A stretch of DNA of 64,000 nucleotides from Brevibacillus reuszeri (GTDB lineage: Bacteria; Bacillota; Bacilli; Brevibacillales; Brevibacillaceae), in the NCBI RefSeq assembly GCF_002897295.1, contig NZ_BEXF01000001.1:310001-374000 (forward strand), given 5' to 3'. Shown piece after piece: positions 26,419 through 33,163 of this stretch (positions are counted from its first letter, which is position 1; every line of letters starts with the position of its first letter). The position numbers and the translations under genes were made by a program. The notes beneath the pieces are model-generated. The model ran no database searches, was not told the DNA's origin, and saw only the letters and a list, made by a program, of their open reading frames with translations.

Positions 26419-27917
26419 ATGCAAGTAACAGTGGAAAAACGATACCAGCTTGTAAATATCGCGTGTGACGAATTGATCGTTCCACTTTGGAAAGGCGAAG
26501 AGCTGGCCCAAGTGTATCCGGACCTCGAAGCTGCTTTTGGAGGCACACTTAGTGTCTTGCAGGGAGAGAAAGAAATCAGTGGCGATGCAAAGGCAATCGC
26601 TGTGATTCACAGCATGGGCAGAATGGCTGCCAAAAAGCTGATCGTAGTGGGAATGGGGGCACCGGAGAAGTTTGATTTTGTCGCTGCTCGCACTGCATGG
26701 GGGCGTGCAGCTAAGACGGTTGTCTCTAAAGGGACGGGCAAAACCGTTGTCATCGATTTGCCAACCACGGAGCATTTGGGAGCAGACAGACTGGCACAAG
26801 CGGTTACGGAAGCATTTGGACTGGCAGAATACAATTATGAAGGCTACCGCCTAAAAGCAAAACGTGAATCCGATCCAATTGCAGCTGTACGGATTCTGGC
26901 GCAGACGATGCTGTAGAAGTCGCTTCGTCTGGGGTACATGTAGGAAGCGCACTGGTTTCTGGAACGAACATGGCCCGTACACTGGTAAATGAGCCTGCTA
27001 ACTATTTGACACCTCGTGCCTTGAAGGATGCAGCCGTCGATGTGGCGAAGCGTTATGGCATGGGGATTGAAGTGCTTGAAAAAGCGAAGCTGGAAGAGCT
27101 GGGCATGGGCGGCGTCCTGTCAGTTGCTAAGGGCAGCGAGCTCGAACCATATGTGGTAGCGATTAAATATCAAGGCAAAGACACATGGGACGATGTTATT
27201 GGCCTAGTGGGCAAAGGGGTCACCTTTGACACAGGCGGAATTTCCATCAAGCCGGTCGCAGGCATGGAAGACATGAAGTCAGACATGGGCGGAGCTGCTG
27301 CCATGATCGGTGCCATGGAAGCACTGGGTCAGATGAAGCCAAAAGTAAATGTACTGATGGTGATTGGAACGGTCGAGAATATGCCGTCAGGTACTGCATT
27401 CCGACCTGGCGATGTCATCACGACAATGAGCGGAAAAACGGTTGAAATTATTACTACTGATGCAGAAGGTCGTCTGGTGCTAGCAGACTGCATTACATAC
27501 GCCAAGCAGCAAGGCGTTTCGTGTATCGTTGATGCAGCTACCCTGACAGGTGGCATCGTGGTTGCTTTGGGACACTTCTGCTCGGGTGCCATGACTAATG
27601 ACAAGGCTCTCATGGATGAGCTTTTGTCAGCAGCAGATGCTGCAGGCGAACGCTTGTGGCAGCTCCCGACATTCGATGAGTATCGCAGCCTGAACAAGAG
27701 CCGCTTTGCCGATCTGAAAAACTCCGGTGGACGCTATGGACACGGCATCATCGGTGGCGTATTCCTGCAGGAGTTCGTTGGCGAGACCCCATGGGTGCAT
27801 CTGGATATCGCAGGAACAGCCTACACGTCCAGCAATGGGGATATGCAGCCAGCAGGCGGTACAGGTGTCATGACCCGAACGATTGCCCAATTTGTAGCAA
27901 GTCGCAGCCAATCCTAA
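26419..27917 (+). pseudogene. pepA: M17 leucyl aminopeptidase (PepA/YuiE), interrupted by one frameshift
   Basis: Cytosolic zinc aminopeptidase. The N-terminal domain (26419-26916) and the catalytic domain are in different frames. The first frame ends at TAG 26914-26916. The other frame, read from about 26903, continues the protein without a gap (DDAVEVASSGVHVGSALVSG, then TNMARTLVNEP). The catalytic part is complete: GKGVTFDTGGISIKP, DMKSDMGGAAAM, NTDAEGRL-type motif (TTDAEGRLVLAD) and the active-site lysine and aspartates. One base appears lost near 26895-26905. No homopolymer or slippery site is obvious, so this is either a real inactivating mutation or a sequence error. The 3' half has an ATG at 26970 but a weak ribosome site. 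Confidence 0.88.
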
Positions 27918-27938
27918 TCGTAAAAGGAGAGTTGAATC

Positions 27939-28370
27939 ATGGTCCACAATCCGAGCAATGAAGCACGTAAGCAAATCCTGGAGGAATCCAAAATCATCGC
28001 AGTGGTAGGGCTGTCCAACAAGCCTGACCGGACCAGCTACATGGTGTCTGCTGCAATGCAAAATGCAGGCTATCGCATCATTCCCGTGAACCCAGTGATT
28101 GCGGGTGAAACGGTATTGGGTGAGAAAGTCCTGTCCAGCCTCTCGGAAATCGATGAGCAGGTAGATATCGTCAATGTGTTCCGCAAAAGCGAGGATATCG
28201 TTCCTGTAGCAGAAGACACACTGAAAATGAAGCATAAGCCAAGAGTATTCTGGATGCAGCAAGGAATCGCAAACGATGAGGCAGCGAAGCTCGTTGGCGA
28301 AACGGGCATCGAGGTTGTCAACGATTTGTGCATCAAGGTCGATCATGCGCTTTTACGCATTGGGAAATAA
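27939..28370 (+). CDS. CoA-binding Rossmann-fold protein (YccU type)
   Basis: 143 residues forming one CoA_binding_2 domain: KIIAVVGLSNKPDRTSYMVS, then YRIIPVNPVIAGETVLGEK and VDIVNVFRKSEDI. These proteins bind CoA or a related nucleotide; function not established. AAAGGAGAG precedes the ATG. It follows the aminopeptidase by 21 bp and is probably co-transcribed with it. Confidence 0.9.
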   Translation: MVHNPSNEARKQILEESKIIAVVGLSNKPDRTSYMVSAAMQNAGYRIIPVNPVIAGETVLGEKVLSSLSEIDEQVDIVNVFRKSEDIVPVAEDTLKMKHKPRVFWMQQGIANDEAAKLVGETGIEVVNDLCIKVDHALLRIGK

Positions 28371-28396
28371 GCGATTGCTGTAAGGAGTGGGCACAC

Positions 28397-28993
28397 ATGT
28401 TTTTCAATCAACAGACAGACGCCAAGCGTGACCGAATTCCACCCAACCAAAAACAGACAACAGGCTTTCCTGTTTTGCACTATGGAGATGTCCCTGAGTA
28501 TATGGATCTTGCAACGGAGTGGAGCTTCCGCCTGTTTGGGCTGGTAGAAGAAGAAGTCACACTCACCTATGAGCAGATGATGACTCTGCCAAAAGGTGGA
28601 ACGACCAACGATATTCACTGTGTGACTGGCTGGAGCAAGCTGGACAACGAGTGGGAAGGGGTCCCGGTAGAAGAAGTGCTGGGGCTGGTTAAAATCAAGC
28701 CGGAAGCCAAATACGTGATGCTGCATGCCGAGCATGGCTGGACAGTAAATATTCCTCTTGCTGATTTCATGAAAGCAGGAAATCTGTTTGCCACGAAGCA
28801 CAATGGTGAGGACTTGACGCCTGAGCACGGTTGGCCGCTGCGTTTTGTCATCCCGCACCTTTATTTTTGGAAGAGTGCGAAGTGGGTGCGAGGCATCGAG
28901 TTCATGGAGAAAGACAAGCAAGGCTTTTGGGAAAAGAACGGATATAATATGTACGGCGATCCGTGGCTTGAACAAAGATTCGCTTGGGATTAA
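28397..28993 (+). CDS. yuiH: Sulfite-oxidase-like molybdopterin enzyme YuiH
   Basis: 198 residues of the oxidoreductase molybdopterin domain. The molybdenum ligand cysteine lies in NDIHCVTGWSKLDNEWEG, and the family motifs YVMLHAEHGW and GWPLRFVIPHLYFWKSAKW are present. It is a soluble single-domain form without the dimerisation domain. ATG 28397 is set by TAAGGAGTG. The last 15 codons (NMYGDPWLEQRFAWD) differ slightly from a displaced second copy of the same end at 31867-31914. This suggests that an element integrated here and swapped the C-terminus. Confidence 0.9.
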   Translation: MFFNQQTDAKRDRIPPNQKQTTGFPVLHYGDVPEYMDLATEWSFRLFGLVEEEVTLTYEQMMTLPKGGTTNDIHCVTGWSKLDNEWEGVPVEEVLGLVKIKPEAKYVMLHAEHGWTVNIPLADFMKAGNLFATKHNGEDLTPEHGWPLRFVIPHLYFWKSAKWVRGIEFMEKDKQGFWEKNGYNMYGDPWLEQRFAWD

Positions 28994-29003
28994 ATGGATG
29001 TAA

Positions 29004-29027
29004 AAGAGGCGGGAGACCGCCTCTTAA
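29004..29027 (+). terminator. Terminator of yuiH (recurrent GAGGCGG type, copy 1)
   Basis: AAGAGGCGG (29004-29012), loop GAGA, CCGCCTCTT (29017-29025). Near-identical hairpins recur at 31926, 33122 and 39456. Confidence 0.85.
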
Positions 29028-29059
29028 TTCGTTTTAAATGATTTTATTTCACACGGTAC

Positions 29060-29520
29060 TCATCGCCCAGGACCACCAACTGCTTCACCATAAGTGTCGA
29101 TGACAATTTCCGAAAACAAGGTATGAGTAATTAACTTTTTGTGTTCGAGTTCAAGATGGTACCAATTCTCTTTTATTTTTTTGCGACTTCAATAACTTCT
29201 TGTTGAGTAAGCTTGGCGATTGTGTTTAAAGTAACTGGCTGGACTAGCAGCTGGTTTCGTATAGTTTCTTCTCGGCTATTTTCCTCTTGCATACGTAACC
29301 GCAGGTCTTCCATTGTAATTACATCATTAGCAAATGCCATTTGGCATTTTCTTTTTCTTTTTTTGATTTCCTCAAGCTCATATTCAAAGTTGATATTATC
29401 AGACGATGTTGGCGTAATAGATTTCCCTTCTGAAATATCAATGTCTTGTTTCCATGTGCCATCTATGATGACATCAATTTTATCGAGTAGGTGCTTCTCT
29501 ATTGTATCTTCGGCTACCAT
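29060..29520 (-). pseudogene. Large serine recombinase, C-terminal remnant
   Basis: A 115-residue frame carries the coiled-coil and C-terminal region of a large serine recombinase: FEYELEEIKKRKRKCQMAF, then DVITMEDLRLRMQEENSREE, then NTIAKLTQQEV. After a stop near 29173, at an A-rich run, a second frame continues the protein (WYHLELEHKKLITHTLFSEI, then VIDTYGEA). So there is also a frameshift. The N-terminal catalytic domain is missing. It is therefore a non-functional remnant of the enzyme that probably inserted the element. Confidence 0.65.
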
Positions 29521-29544
29521 GGCAAGCTATTGCAAAAAAAAGCT

Positions 29545-29721
29545 CTTATGGCGAGAAAAACTCATGTTTGTTTCCCTTTTACTGGTGTACTCGTTTGTGG
29601 AAGGTGCGGTAACAGGCGCCAAGGAAAAGAAAAAAAGAGGAAACATCAAAGTTATCGGTCGTATCGTTGTCGAGGTAGGTTTTCTTTAGGAGTTTGCGAT
29701 CTACTGGAATTGTGGAAGTGA
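29545..29721 (+). pseudogene. Serine recombinase zinc-ribbon remnant, opposite strand
   Basis: The frame reads FPFTGVLVCGRCGNRRQGK ... SYRSYRCRG, matching the zinc-ribbon of large serine recombinases (PLSGLLVCGRCGxRM then YRC). In an intact enzyme this lies just before the coiled-coil region, but here it is on the opposite strand to the C-terminal remnant at 29060-29520. An inversion or two separate insertions must have occurred. Confidence 0.55.
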
Positions 29722-29771
29722 AATAGTAATAATGTGGTGATATTTCCCCATGTATTGGGTGTAATTGTGGG

Positions 29772-29799
29772 TTGAAAAGGAAAGGATATATGGTATAAT
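29772..29799 (+). promoter_or_regulatory. Promoter of the small membrane protein
   Basis: TTGAAA (29772-29777) and TATAAT (29794-29799), 16-nt spacer. Confidence 0.6.
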
Positions 29800-29845
29800 G
29801 CTTAAGGTCAATCAAAATCATCATACAGTAATGGTGGTGTCTAGT

Positions 29846-30019
29846 ATGTTGGATATACTAGAAAGAGTAAGTTACAAGGTGTTAATTTCTGTATTCTGCG
29901 GTTTTTTCTTCGCTTCCGCAATAAACCATGCTTGGTGGTATGCATTTGAAAGTACAGTTTTTTGTGTGCTAATTTATTTCATAATGTCGTTTTCTAAGAA
30001 AATTGACGAAATTAATTAA
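29846..30019 (+). CDS. Small membrane protein of the element (57 aa)
   Basis: 57 residues with two hydrophobic stretches (KVLISVFCGFFFASAI and FESTVFCVLIYFIMSF) and a charged C-terminus (KKIDEIN). No family recognised. ATG 29846 is preceded by TGGTGGTG; an in-frame ATG farther upstream lies at the promoter. AT-rich, unlike the flanking chromosomal genes. Confidence 0.55.
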   Translation: MLDILERVSYKVLISVFCGFFFASAINHAWWYAFESTVFCVLIYFIMSFSKKIDEIN

Positions 30020-30084
30020 CAGTGTCATTAGAAATCTATGGTATTATAAACATAATCAAATGCTAAATGCATAAACTCAGAGAT

Positions 30085-30226
30085 AGGAAGTAAAAGAGCG
30101 ACAAATGCTCGCAACATTTGCCGCCCGTTGGACAATGAAATCCAGCGATTACCGTGATACTTCCTTCACTTTAAGAAACTCACCGCGAGGGTTAATCCTG
30201 CCCTTTATCGGTGGGTTTTTTTCTAT
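30085..30226 (+). ncRNA. Candidate structured antisense RNA (antitoxin of the type I locus)
   Basis: GGAAGTA near 30088 pairs with TACTTCC near 30160, closing a domain with an internal CAAATG/CATTTG stem. It is followed by a hairpin (CTCACCG...CGGTGGG) and seven Ts ending near 30226. The 3' end overlaps the end of the convergent toxin-like gene (30192-30329), the arrangement of txpA-RatA. The 5' end is uncertain: a possible -10 TATTAT lies at 30042-30047. Confidence 0.45.
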
Positions 30227-30329
30227 TGCTCCATTTTCGCCTTAGCCAACGTGATAGTTTTCTCCCCGAAAAGAAGAGAGTGATCAGGGTTGTAATGACT
30301 TTTAGAAACAGAAAAATAGTGGTAAACAT
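30192..30329 (-). CDS. Candidate type I toxin: 45-aa hydrophobic, basic-tailed peptide
   Basis: 45 residues, too short for most gene finders: MFTTIFLFLKVITTLITLFF (membrane helix) followed by a very basic tail (SGRKLSRWLRRKWSNRKK) and KPTDKGQD. This is the build of membrane-acting toxins such as TxpA and BsrG. A GGAGGATGAT ribosome site lies upstream and a TATAAT box on this strand at about 30433-30442. Its stop codon lies within a hairpin shared with a convergent structured RNA. No sequence family is recognised, so toxicity is an inference from architecture. Confidence 0.5.
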   Translation of the reverse strand: MFTTIFLFLKVITTLITLFFSGRKLSRWLRRKWSNRKKPTDKGQD

Positions 30330-30578
30330 ATATTAGCATCATCCTCCATGTCAAGCCTCTCTGTAGGCCGCGTAGTGTGCTAGGAGGGTGCCTTCATTAC
30401 TTACCTAAACCTCACCGTTCACTGTCCAAGGGATATTATAGCATATTTTACTAGAATCCAATCCCGTATTTTCCATATTTAGAAATTGATTTGTGGATAT
30501 GAAGATTATAGTGAGGAATTATCAGAATGTCCCGAGGGAATACTGGGCCCGTCTCCTTAAAACAGGGACGGTTTTTGG
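30227..30578. other. Leader and flank of the toxin-like gene
   Basis: Apart from the toxin frame, this stretch holds a long 5' leader for it (about 100 nt from a minus-strand TATAAT near 30437), and a plus-strand terminator-like hairpin CCGTCTCC...GGGACGG followed by five Ts at about 30549-30578. No gene is visible that the latter would terminate. Confidence 0.4.
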
Positions 30579-30857
30579 CTAGAAGTATCTGTCCATGTAA
30601 TCAGAGTTATAAATAAAATGCTTTCCCCCGGCCAACATATATCGTTTCAAATTATCTCTAAACGATCGATCCGCAAGGGCCAGCTCCACAATGAATGCCT
30701 GCGCGCTTCCAAGTGACCTATTTCGTTTCGCCCGCCCTTTAAAAATCGGATTCCGAAAATCCAGATTGTCAGCTACTTTGATCAGGTTCCCGTACATCGT
30801 CCTCGAATGGGTCGATGTCACCCGCGGCCGCTCTTCGTGTGTCTCCCCTATGTCCAT
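30579..30857 (-). CDS. Hypothetical protein of the element (92 aa)
   Basis: 92 residues, soluble and basic, no family recognised (SRTMYGNLIKVADNLDF, FKGRAKRNRSLGSAQAF). ATG 30857 is chosen because GGTGGAGAG lies just upstream. It is the last of three consecutive minus-strand genes in the integrated element. Confidence 0.5.
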   Translation of the reverse strand: MDIGETHEERPRVTSTHSRTMYGNLIKVADNLDFRNPIFKGRAKRNRSLGSAQAFIVELALADRSFRDNLKRYMLAGGKHFIYNSDYMDRYF

Positions 30858-30989
30858 ACTCTCTCCACCTTCACAATTCAATTTCAAATTGTCGAAATAT
30901 AGCCTTGGTTCAAAAACATCATTCAACACACTGCACACTAAGGGACTCTTTATCTTGCAGTAGAGGATATGTAACGCAGCATAGCACCA

Positions 30990-31349
30990 TTAACGACGGA
31001 TGATGTCATCGCGTTTGATCGATCCGTCCAGAGCTGCTTTGACAAGTTTCTGATCGTTGAAGCTTACTCGTTTCCCTGTTCCAACTTCTTCTGCATGCAG
31101 CCGACCGCGGTTAACTGAAACCACTCGATAACTATCGTTTGAAGATAACGGAGCAGCAGGAGGGTATAAAGTATGAGCAATAGAAAGCATAACTCCGAAG
31201 CTCAGCACAGCCAGTAGCCCCCACGACACTTTAGAAACCGTTCTTTCCAAATCCTCCGGTTCATTGTCGTCATCTTCCCAATGACCATCTTCGTCCACAT
31301 AAACGGGGCGCCTCCGTTCTTCCCGATAGTATCTACGCTTCCGTGACAT
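30990..31349 (-). CDS. Single-pass membrane protein of the element
   Basis: 119 residues. A basic N-terminus (SRKRRYYREERRRP), an acidic stretch (DEDGHWEDDDNEPEDLE), one membrane helix (about 45-64, WGLLAVLSFGVMLSIAHTL) and a C-terminal domain with SYRVVSVNRGRLHAEEVGTG that may be a small beta fold. Probably cytoplasm-in, domain-out. ATG 31349 follows GGGTGGTGG and overlaps the end of the upstream gene, indicating coupling. Confidence 0.6.
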   Translation of the reverse strand: MSRKRRYYREERRRPVYVDEDGHWEDDDNEPEDLERTVSKVSWGLLAVLSFGVMLSIAHTLYPPAAPLSSNDSYRVVSVNRGRLHAEEVGTGKRVSFNDQKLVKAALDGSIKRDDIIRR

Positions 31350-31557
31350 TGGAGGCCACCACCCTTCGAACAGGTACAGGAACGGCGATTCGCTTCTGTT
31401 CATTGATTGACTGTCGCTCAGCGATCCGGGCTAGAGCCATCGGTTTAAGATGCCCTTTTGCCCAGGCGCTAAAGTTCAAAGTCTTGGAAATCTCCCACAT
31501 TTCCCTTTCAAGTGGATCGTTGACGTTAAAGCAAACAGGTTTTCTCTCTGTAGCCAC
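31333..31557 (-). CDS. Small basic protein of the element (74 aa)
   Basis: 74 residues. It opens with CFNVNDPLEREMWEISKTLNFSAWAKGHLK, which resembles the ribbon-helix-helix style of small plasmid partition or relaxosome proteins, but no family can be asserted. Its 3' end overlaps the following membrane-protein gene by 17 bp. Confidence 0.5.
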   Translation of the reverse strand: MATERKPVCFNVNDPLEREMWEISKTLNFSAWAKGHLKPMALARIAERQSINEQKRIAVPVPVRRVVASNVTEA

Positions 31558-31624
31558 GAGGCAGCACCTTCAGGTATTGTGCAGCGCAGCGTTCTGTTAG
31601 GCTACTGAGGATGGGGTGAGGAGT

Positions 31625-31849
31625 ATGTCTGGATTGAATAAACCTAGGACAAAGGCAGGTAAATATATTGACCTTCATGAAATTAGTCATACATACATCG
31701 CACAAGAGACAGGTCTGAGTATGGATACATTGACGAGGATTTTTACAATTGGTAAAAAGACACAAAATCCTACACGTTCTACACGCAAATTAATTCTTGA
31801 TGCCGTGAAAAAGAAAAAGCCAGATGTTAATCCATCTGACCTTTGCTAA
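31625..31849 (+). CDS. Small HTH (XRE-like) DNA-binding protein
   Basis: 74 residues with a probable helix-turn-helix (LHEISHTYIAQETGLSMDTLTRIF), followed by a basic C-terminus (KLILDAVKKKKPDVNP). Its size suggests a phage- or plasmid-type repressor. It is divergent from the minus-strand genes and adjacent to the right end of the element. ATG 31625 follows GGGGTGAGGAG. Confidence 0.6.
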   Translation: MSGLNKPRTKAGKYIDLHEISHTYIAQETGLSMDTLTRIFTIGKKTQNPTRSTRKLILDAVKKKKPDVNPSDLC

Positions 31850-31866
31850 CGAAACGGTTACATAGT

Positions 31867-31914
31867 AATATGTACGGTGATCCTTGGAAAGGGCAACGTT
31901 TTGCCTGGGATTGA
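31867..31914 (+). pseudogene. Displaced 3' end of yuiH
   Basis: Encodes NMYGDPWKGQRFAWD and a stop, matching the last 15 residues of YuiH except for KG in place of LE. No upstream coding part. Interpreted as the original chromosomal 3' end displaced by integration. Confidence 0.75.
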
Positions 31915-31925
31915 TGACAACTTAG

Positions 31926-31950
31926 AAGAGGCAGACAACCGCCTCTTTTG
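31926..31950 (+). terminator. Recurrent GAGGCGG-type terminator, copy 2
   Basis: AAGAGGC (31926-31932) pairs with GCCTCTT (31941-31947), followed by Ts. It follows the displaced yuiH end just as copy 1 follows yuiH. Confidence 0.75.
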
Positions 31951-31968
31951 TTATGCTTTTTGTAGATT
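31939..31968 (+). repeat. 30-bp direct repeat, left copy
   Basis: Exact 30-nt match to 32526-32555. Begins with CCGCCTCTTTTGTTATGC. The pair flanks the SMI1/KNR4 gene and is offset by 587 bp. Confidence 0.9.
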
Positions 31969-32026
31969 TAAGTCTAAAGAGAGATAGGAATTTACCAATT
32001 GCCGCATTCACAAAGGGGGTTTCAAT

Positions 32027-32518
32027 ATGGAAAAGACAATTATTTCAATTATTAATTCGATCAAAGGCAGCAAAGTCCAAGAGGGAGGGAGACTGAACAT
32101 AACAAATGAGCAATTTGAATGTATTTTTGAAAAACGGGCCTCCGTTGAAGAAGTAGACCAGTTTCTTGAAAAATATAAAATTCCTTTACCAGCAGATTAT
32201 CAAGTGTACTTAAGTACTTATGGTGGAGCTAGACTATTTCAACATACATATTATGGAGGGGGAATAGACTTACTTAGTTTGAATCATATTATTGATTATT
32301 GGAAATCCTACAGTATTGATTATCCTTATTATCCAATTGCTTGGAGTAGCCATTCATTAGGAGCAATTTGTATTAATCAAGAAGAAATCGATGATAAGAA
32401 CGGATATTTGGCATGGTTATCTTCTATGGATCCTGAAAATCCTATTGAAATAAAAATGACATTTACTGAATGGTTAGCTACACTTATAGAAGAAAATGGC
32501 CAGGAATTTTGGTTATAA
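32027..32518 (+). CDS. SMI1/KNR4 family protein (immunity type)
   Basis: 163 residues with the SMI1/KNR4 fold: VEEVDQFLEKYKIPLPADYQ, then YLSTYGGARLF, and later IPIAWSS-like strand (YYPIAWSSHSLGAICINQ) and FTEWLATLIEENG. In bacteria these proteins are usually immunity partners of secreted or contact-dependent polymorphic toxins. No toxin is adjacent. AAAGGGGG lies 7 nt before the ATG. The gene is AT-rich, flanked by 30-bp direct repeats, and lies immediately before a group II intron domain V/VI plus exon module. Confidence 0.82.
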   Translation: MEKTIISIINSIKGSKVQEGGRLNITNEQFECIFEKRASVEEVDQFLEKYKIPLPADYQVYLSTYGGARLFQHTYYGGGIDLLSLNHIIDYWKSYSIDYPYYPIAWSSHSLGAICINQEEIDDKNGYLAWLSSMDPENPIEIKMTFTEWLATLIEENGQEFWL

Positions 32519-32525
32519 TTCCAGC

Positions 32526-32555
32526 CCGCCTCTTTTGTTATGCTTTTTGTAGATT
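32526..32555 (+). repeat. 30-bp direct repeat, right copy
   Basis: Exact copy of 31939-31968. It starts in the right half of the recurrent terminator hairpin; the left half is missing here. Confidence 0.9.
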
Positions 32556-32637
32556 CCTAACTATAGTTAGAGGAAGTGCTTGCATACTTTTTGTTACACT
32601 AGCATCGCCCATTGTAATGAAACTCTCACTATTCATC

Positions 32638-32730
32638 CGTTGATGGAACGCCGTGTGCGATGAAAGTCGCCTGCACGGTGTAGGCTCGTTATAAGTCCAT
32701 AGAGAGAGACAGGAATAAGACGAGAATAGC
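32638..32730 (+). ncRNA. Group II intron domains V and VI, module A
   Basis: Domain V is 32648-32681, 34 nt: a 9-bp lower stem, 2-nt bulge (CT), 5-bp upper stem and a GAAA tetraloop, with the catalytic triad CGC at nt 2-4. Domain VI follows (CTCGT...ACGAG) and ends in AATAGC at 32730. No domains I-IV or maturase lie upstream; the preceding 80 bp hold only the shared motif CCCATTGTAA. Confidence 0.85.
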
Positions 32731-33084
32731 AATCATGTACCGAGAGTGAATGCAAATGTTTTTAATGGTCAGCTGATGTACTTTGCGGTAAACACCCCTG
32801 GGATGTACGTGGTGGTAGGAATTGACGAAAAGCCGGATCGAAGCTGGTTCATTGACGACGATGGTGACAGCTTAAGTTACACGGTTACTTCCAGTAAGTC
32901 CGATGTTGTAGACGTAATGATTGGTCGTGAGAGTAACACTGATTTGGATGGCCAGTTATATACGGATACAAGAATTTTGGTCACAGCAAAGACACTTGGT
33001 ACTTCAGTCATAACGCTTACCGCAAATGATGGTAAAGGAGGAATCCAATCGGTGACGTTTGATTTGCAAGTAATACAGTCTTAG
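32731..33084 (+). CDS. Module A 3' exon: Ig/cadherin-like C-terminal fragment
   Basis: 117 codons open from the predicted intron end to the stop, without a convincing start codon or ribosome site. The product is a beta-rich domain of the kind found in surface proteins: FIDDDGDSLSYTVTSS, then DVVDVMIG, then TSVITLTANDGKGGIQSVTF, the pattern of cadherin/Ig-like repeats. It ends shortly before a terminator. Read as AAT AGC|AAT CAT, its phase is identical to that of modules B and C. A GTG at 32746 would let an annotator call a free-standing gene, but nothing supports initiation there. Confidence 0.7.
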   Translation, partial: NHVPRVNANVFNGQLMYFAVNTPGMYVVVGIDEKPDRSWFIDDDGDSLSYTVTSSKSDVVDVMIGRESNTDLDGQLYTDTRILVTAKTLGTSVITLTANDGKGGIQSVTFDLQVIQS

Positions 33085-33121
33085 ATCTTACGCTTAGCAA
33101 TGTTGATCTAAACATATTGAA

Positions 33122-33146
33122 AAGAGGCGGGCAACCGCCTCTTCAT
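33122..33146. terminator. Recurrent GAGGCGG-type terminator, copy 3
   Basis: AAGAGGCGG (33122-33130), loop GCAA, CCGCCTCTT (33135-33143), between module A and the convergent MFS gene. Confidence 0.85.
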
Positions 33147-33163
33147 TTTGGAAAGAACCTGAA

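Larger units (their letters stand above)
28945..31877. mobile_element. Decayed integrative element in the 3' end of yuiH
   Basis: The element is bounded by copies of the yuiH 3' end. Left boundary is inside yuiH (28945-28956) and right boundary is the displaced copy (31866-31877). Both share TAATATGTACGG exactly and similar flanks, consistent with a short recombination core. Inside are large-serine-recombinase remnants next to the left end, small membrane proteins, a probable type I toxin-antitoxin locus, three small minus-strand genes and an HTH protein. There is no intact recombinase, so it is no longer mobile on its own. Confidence 0.65.

Noticed and set aside
30085..30170. Known riboswitch or ribozyme class for the structured RNA
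   Set aside because: No hammerhead, c-di-GMP, SAM, THF or ZTP signature could be matched by eye; kept only as a candidate antisense RNA.
32556..32637. Search for a group II intron 5' end or maturase upstream of module A
   Set aside because: No GTGYG-type 5' boundary, domain I sequence or reverse-transcriptase motif was seen here or before modules B and C.
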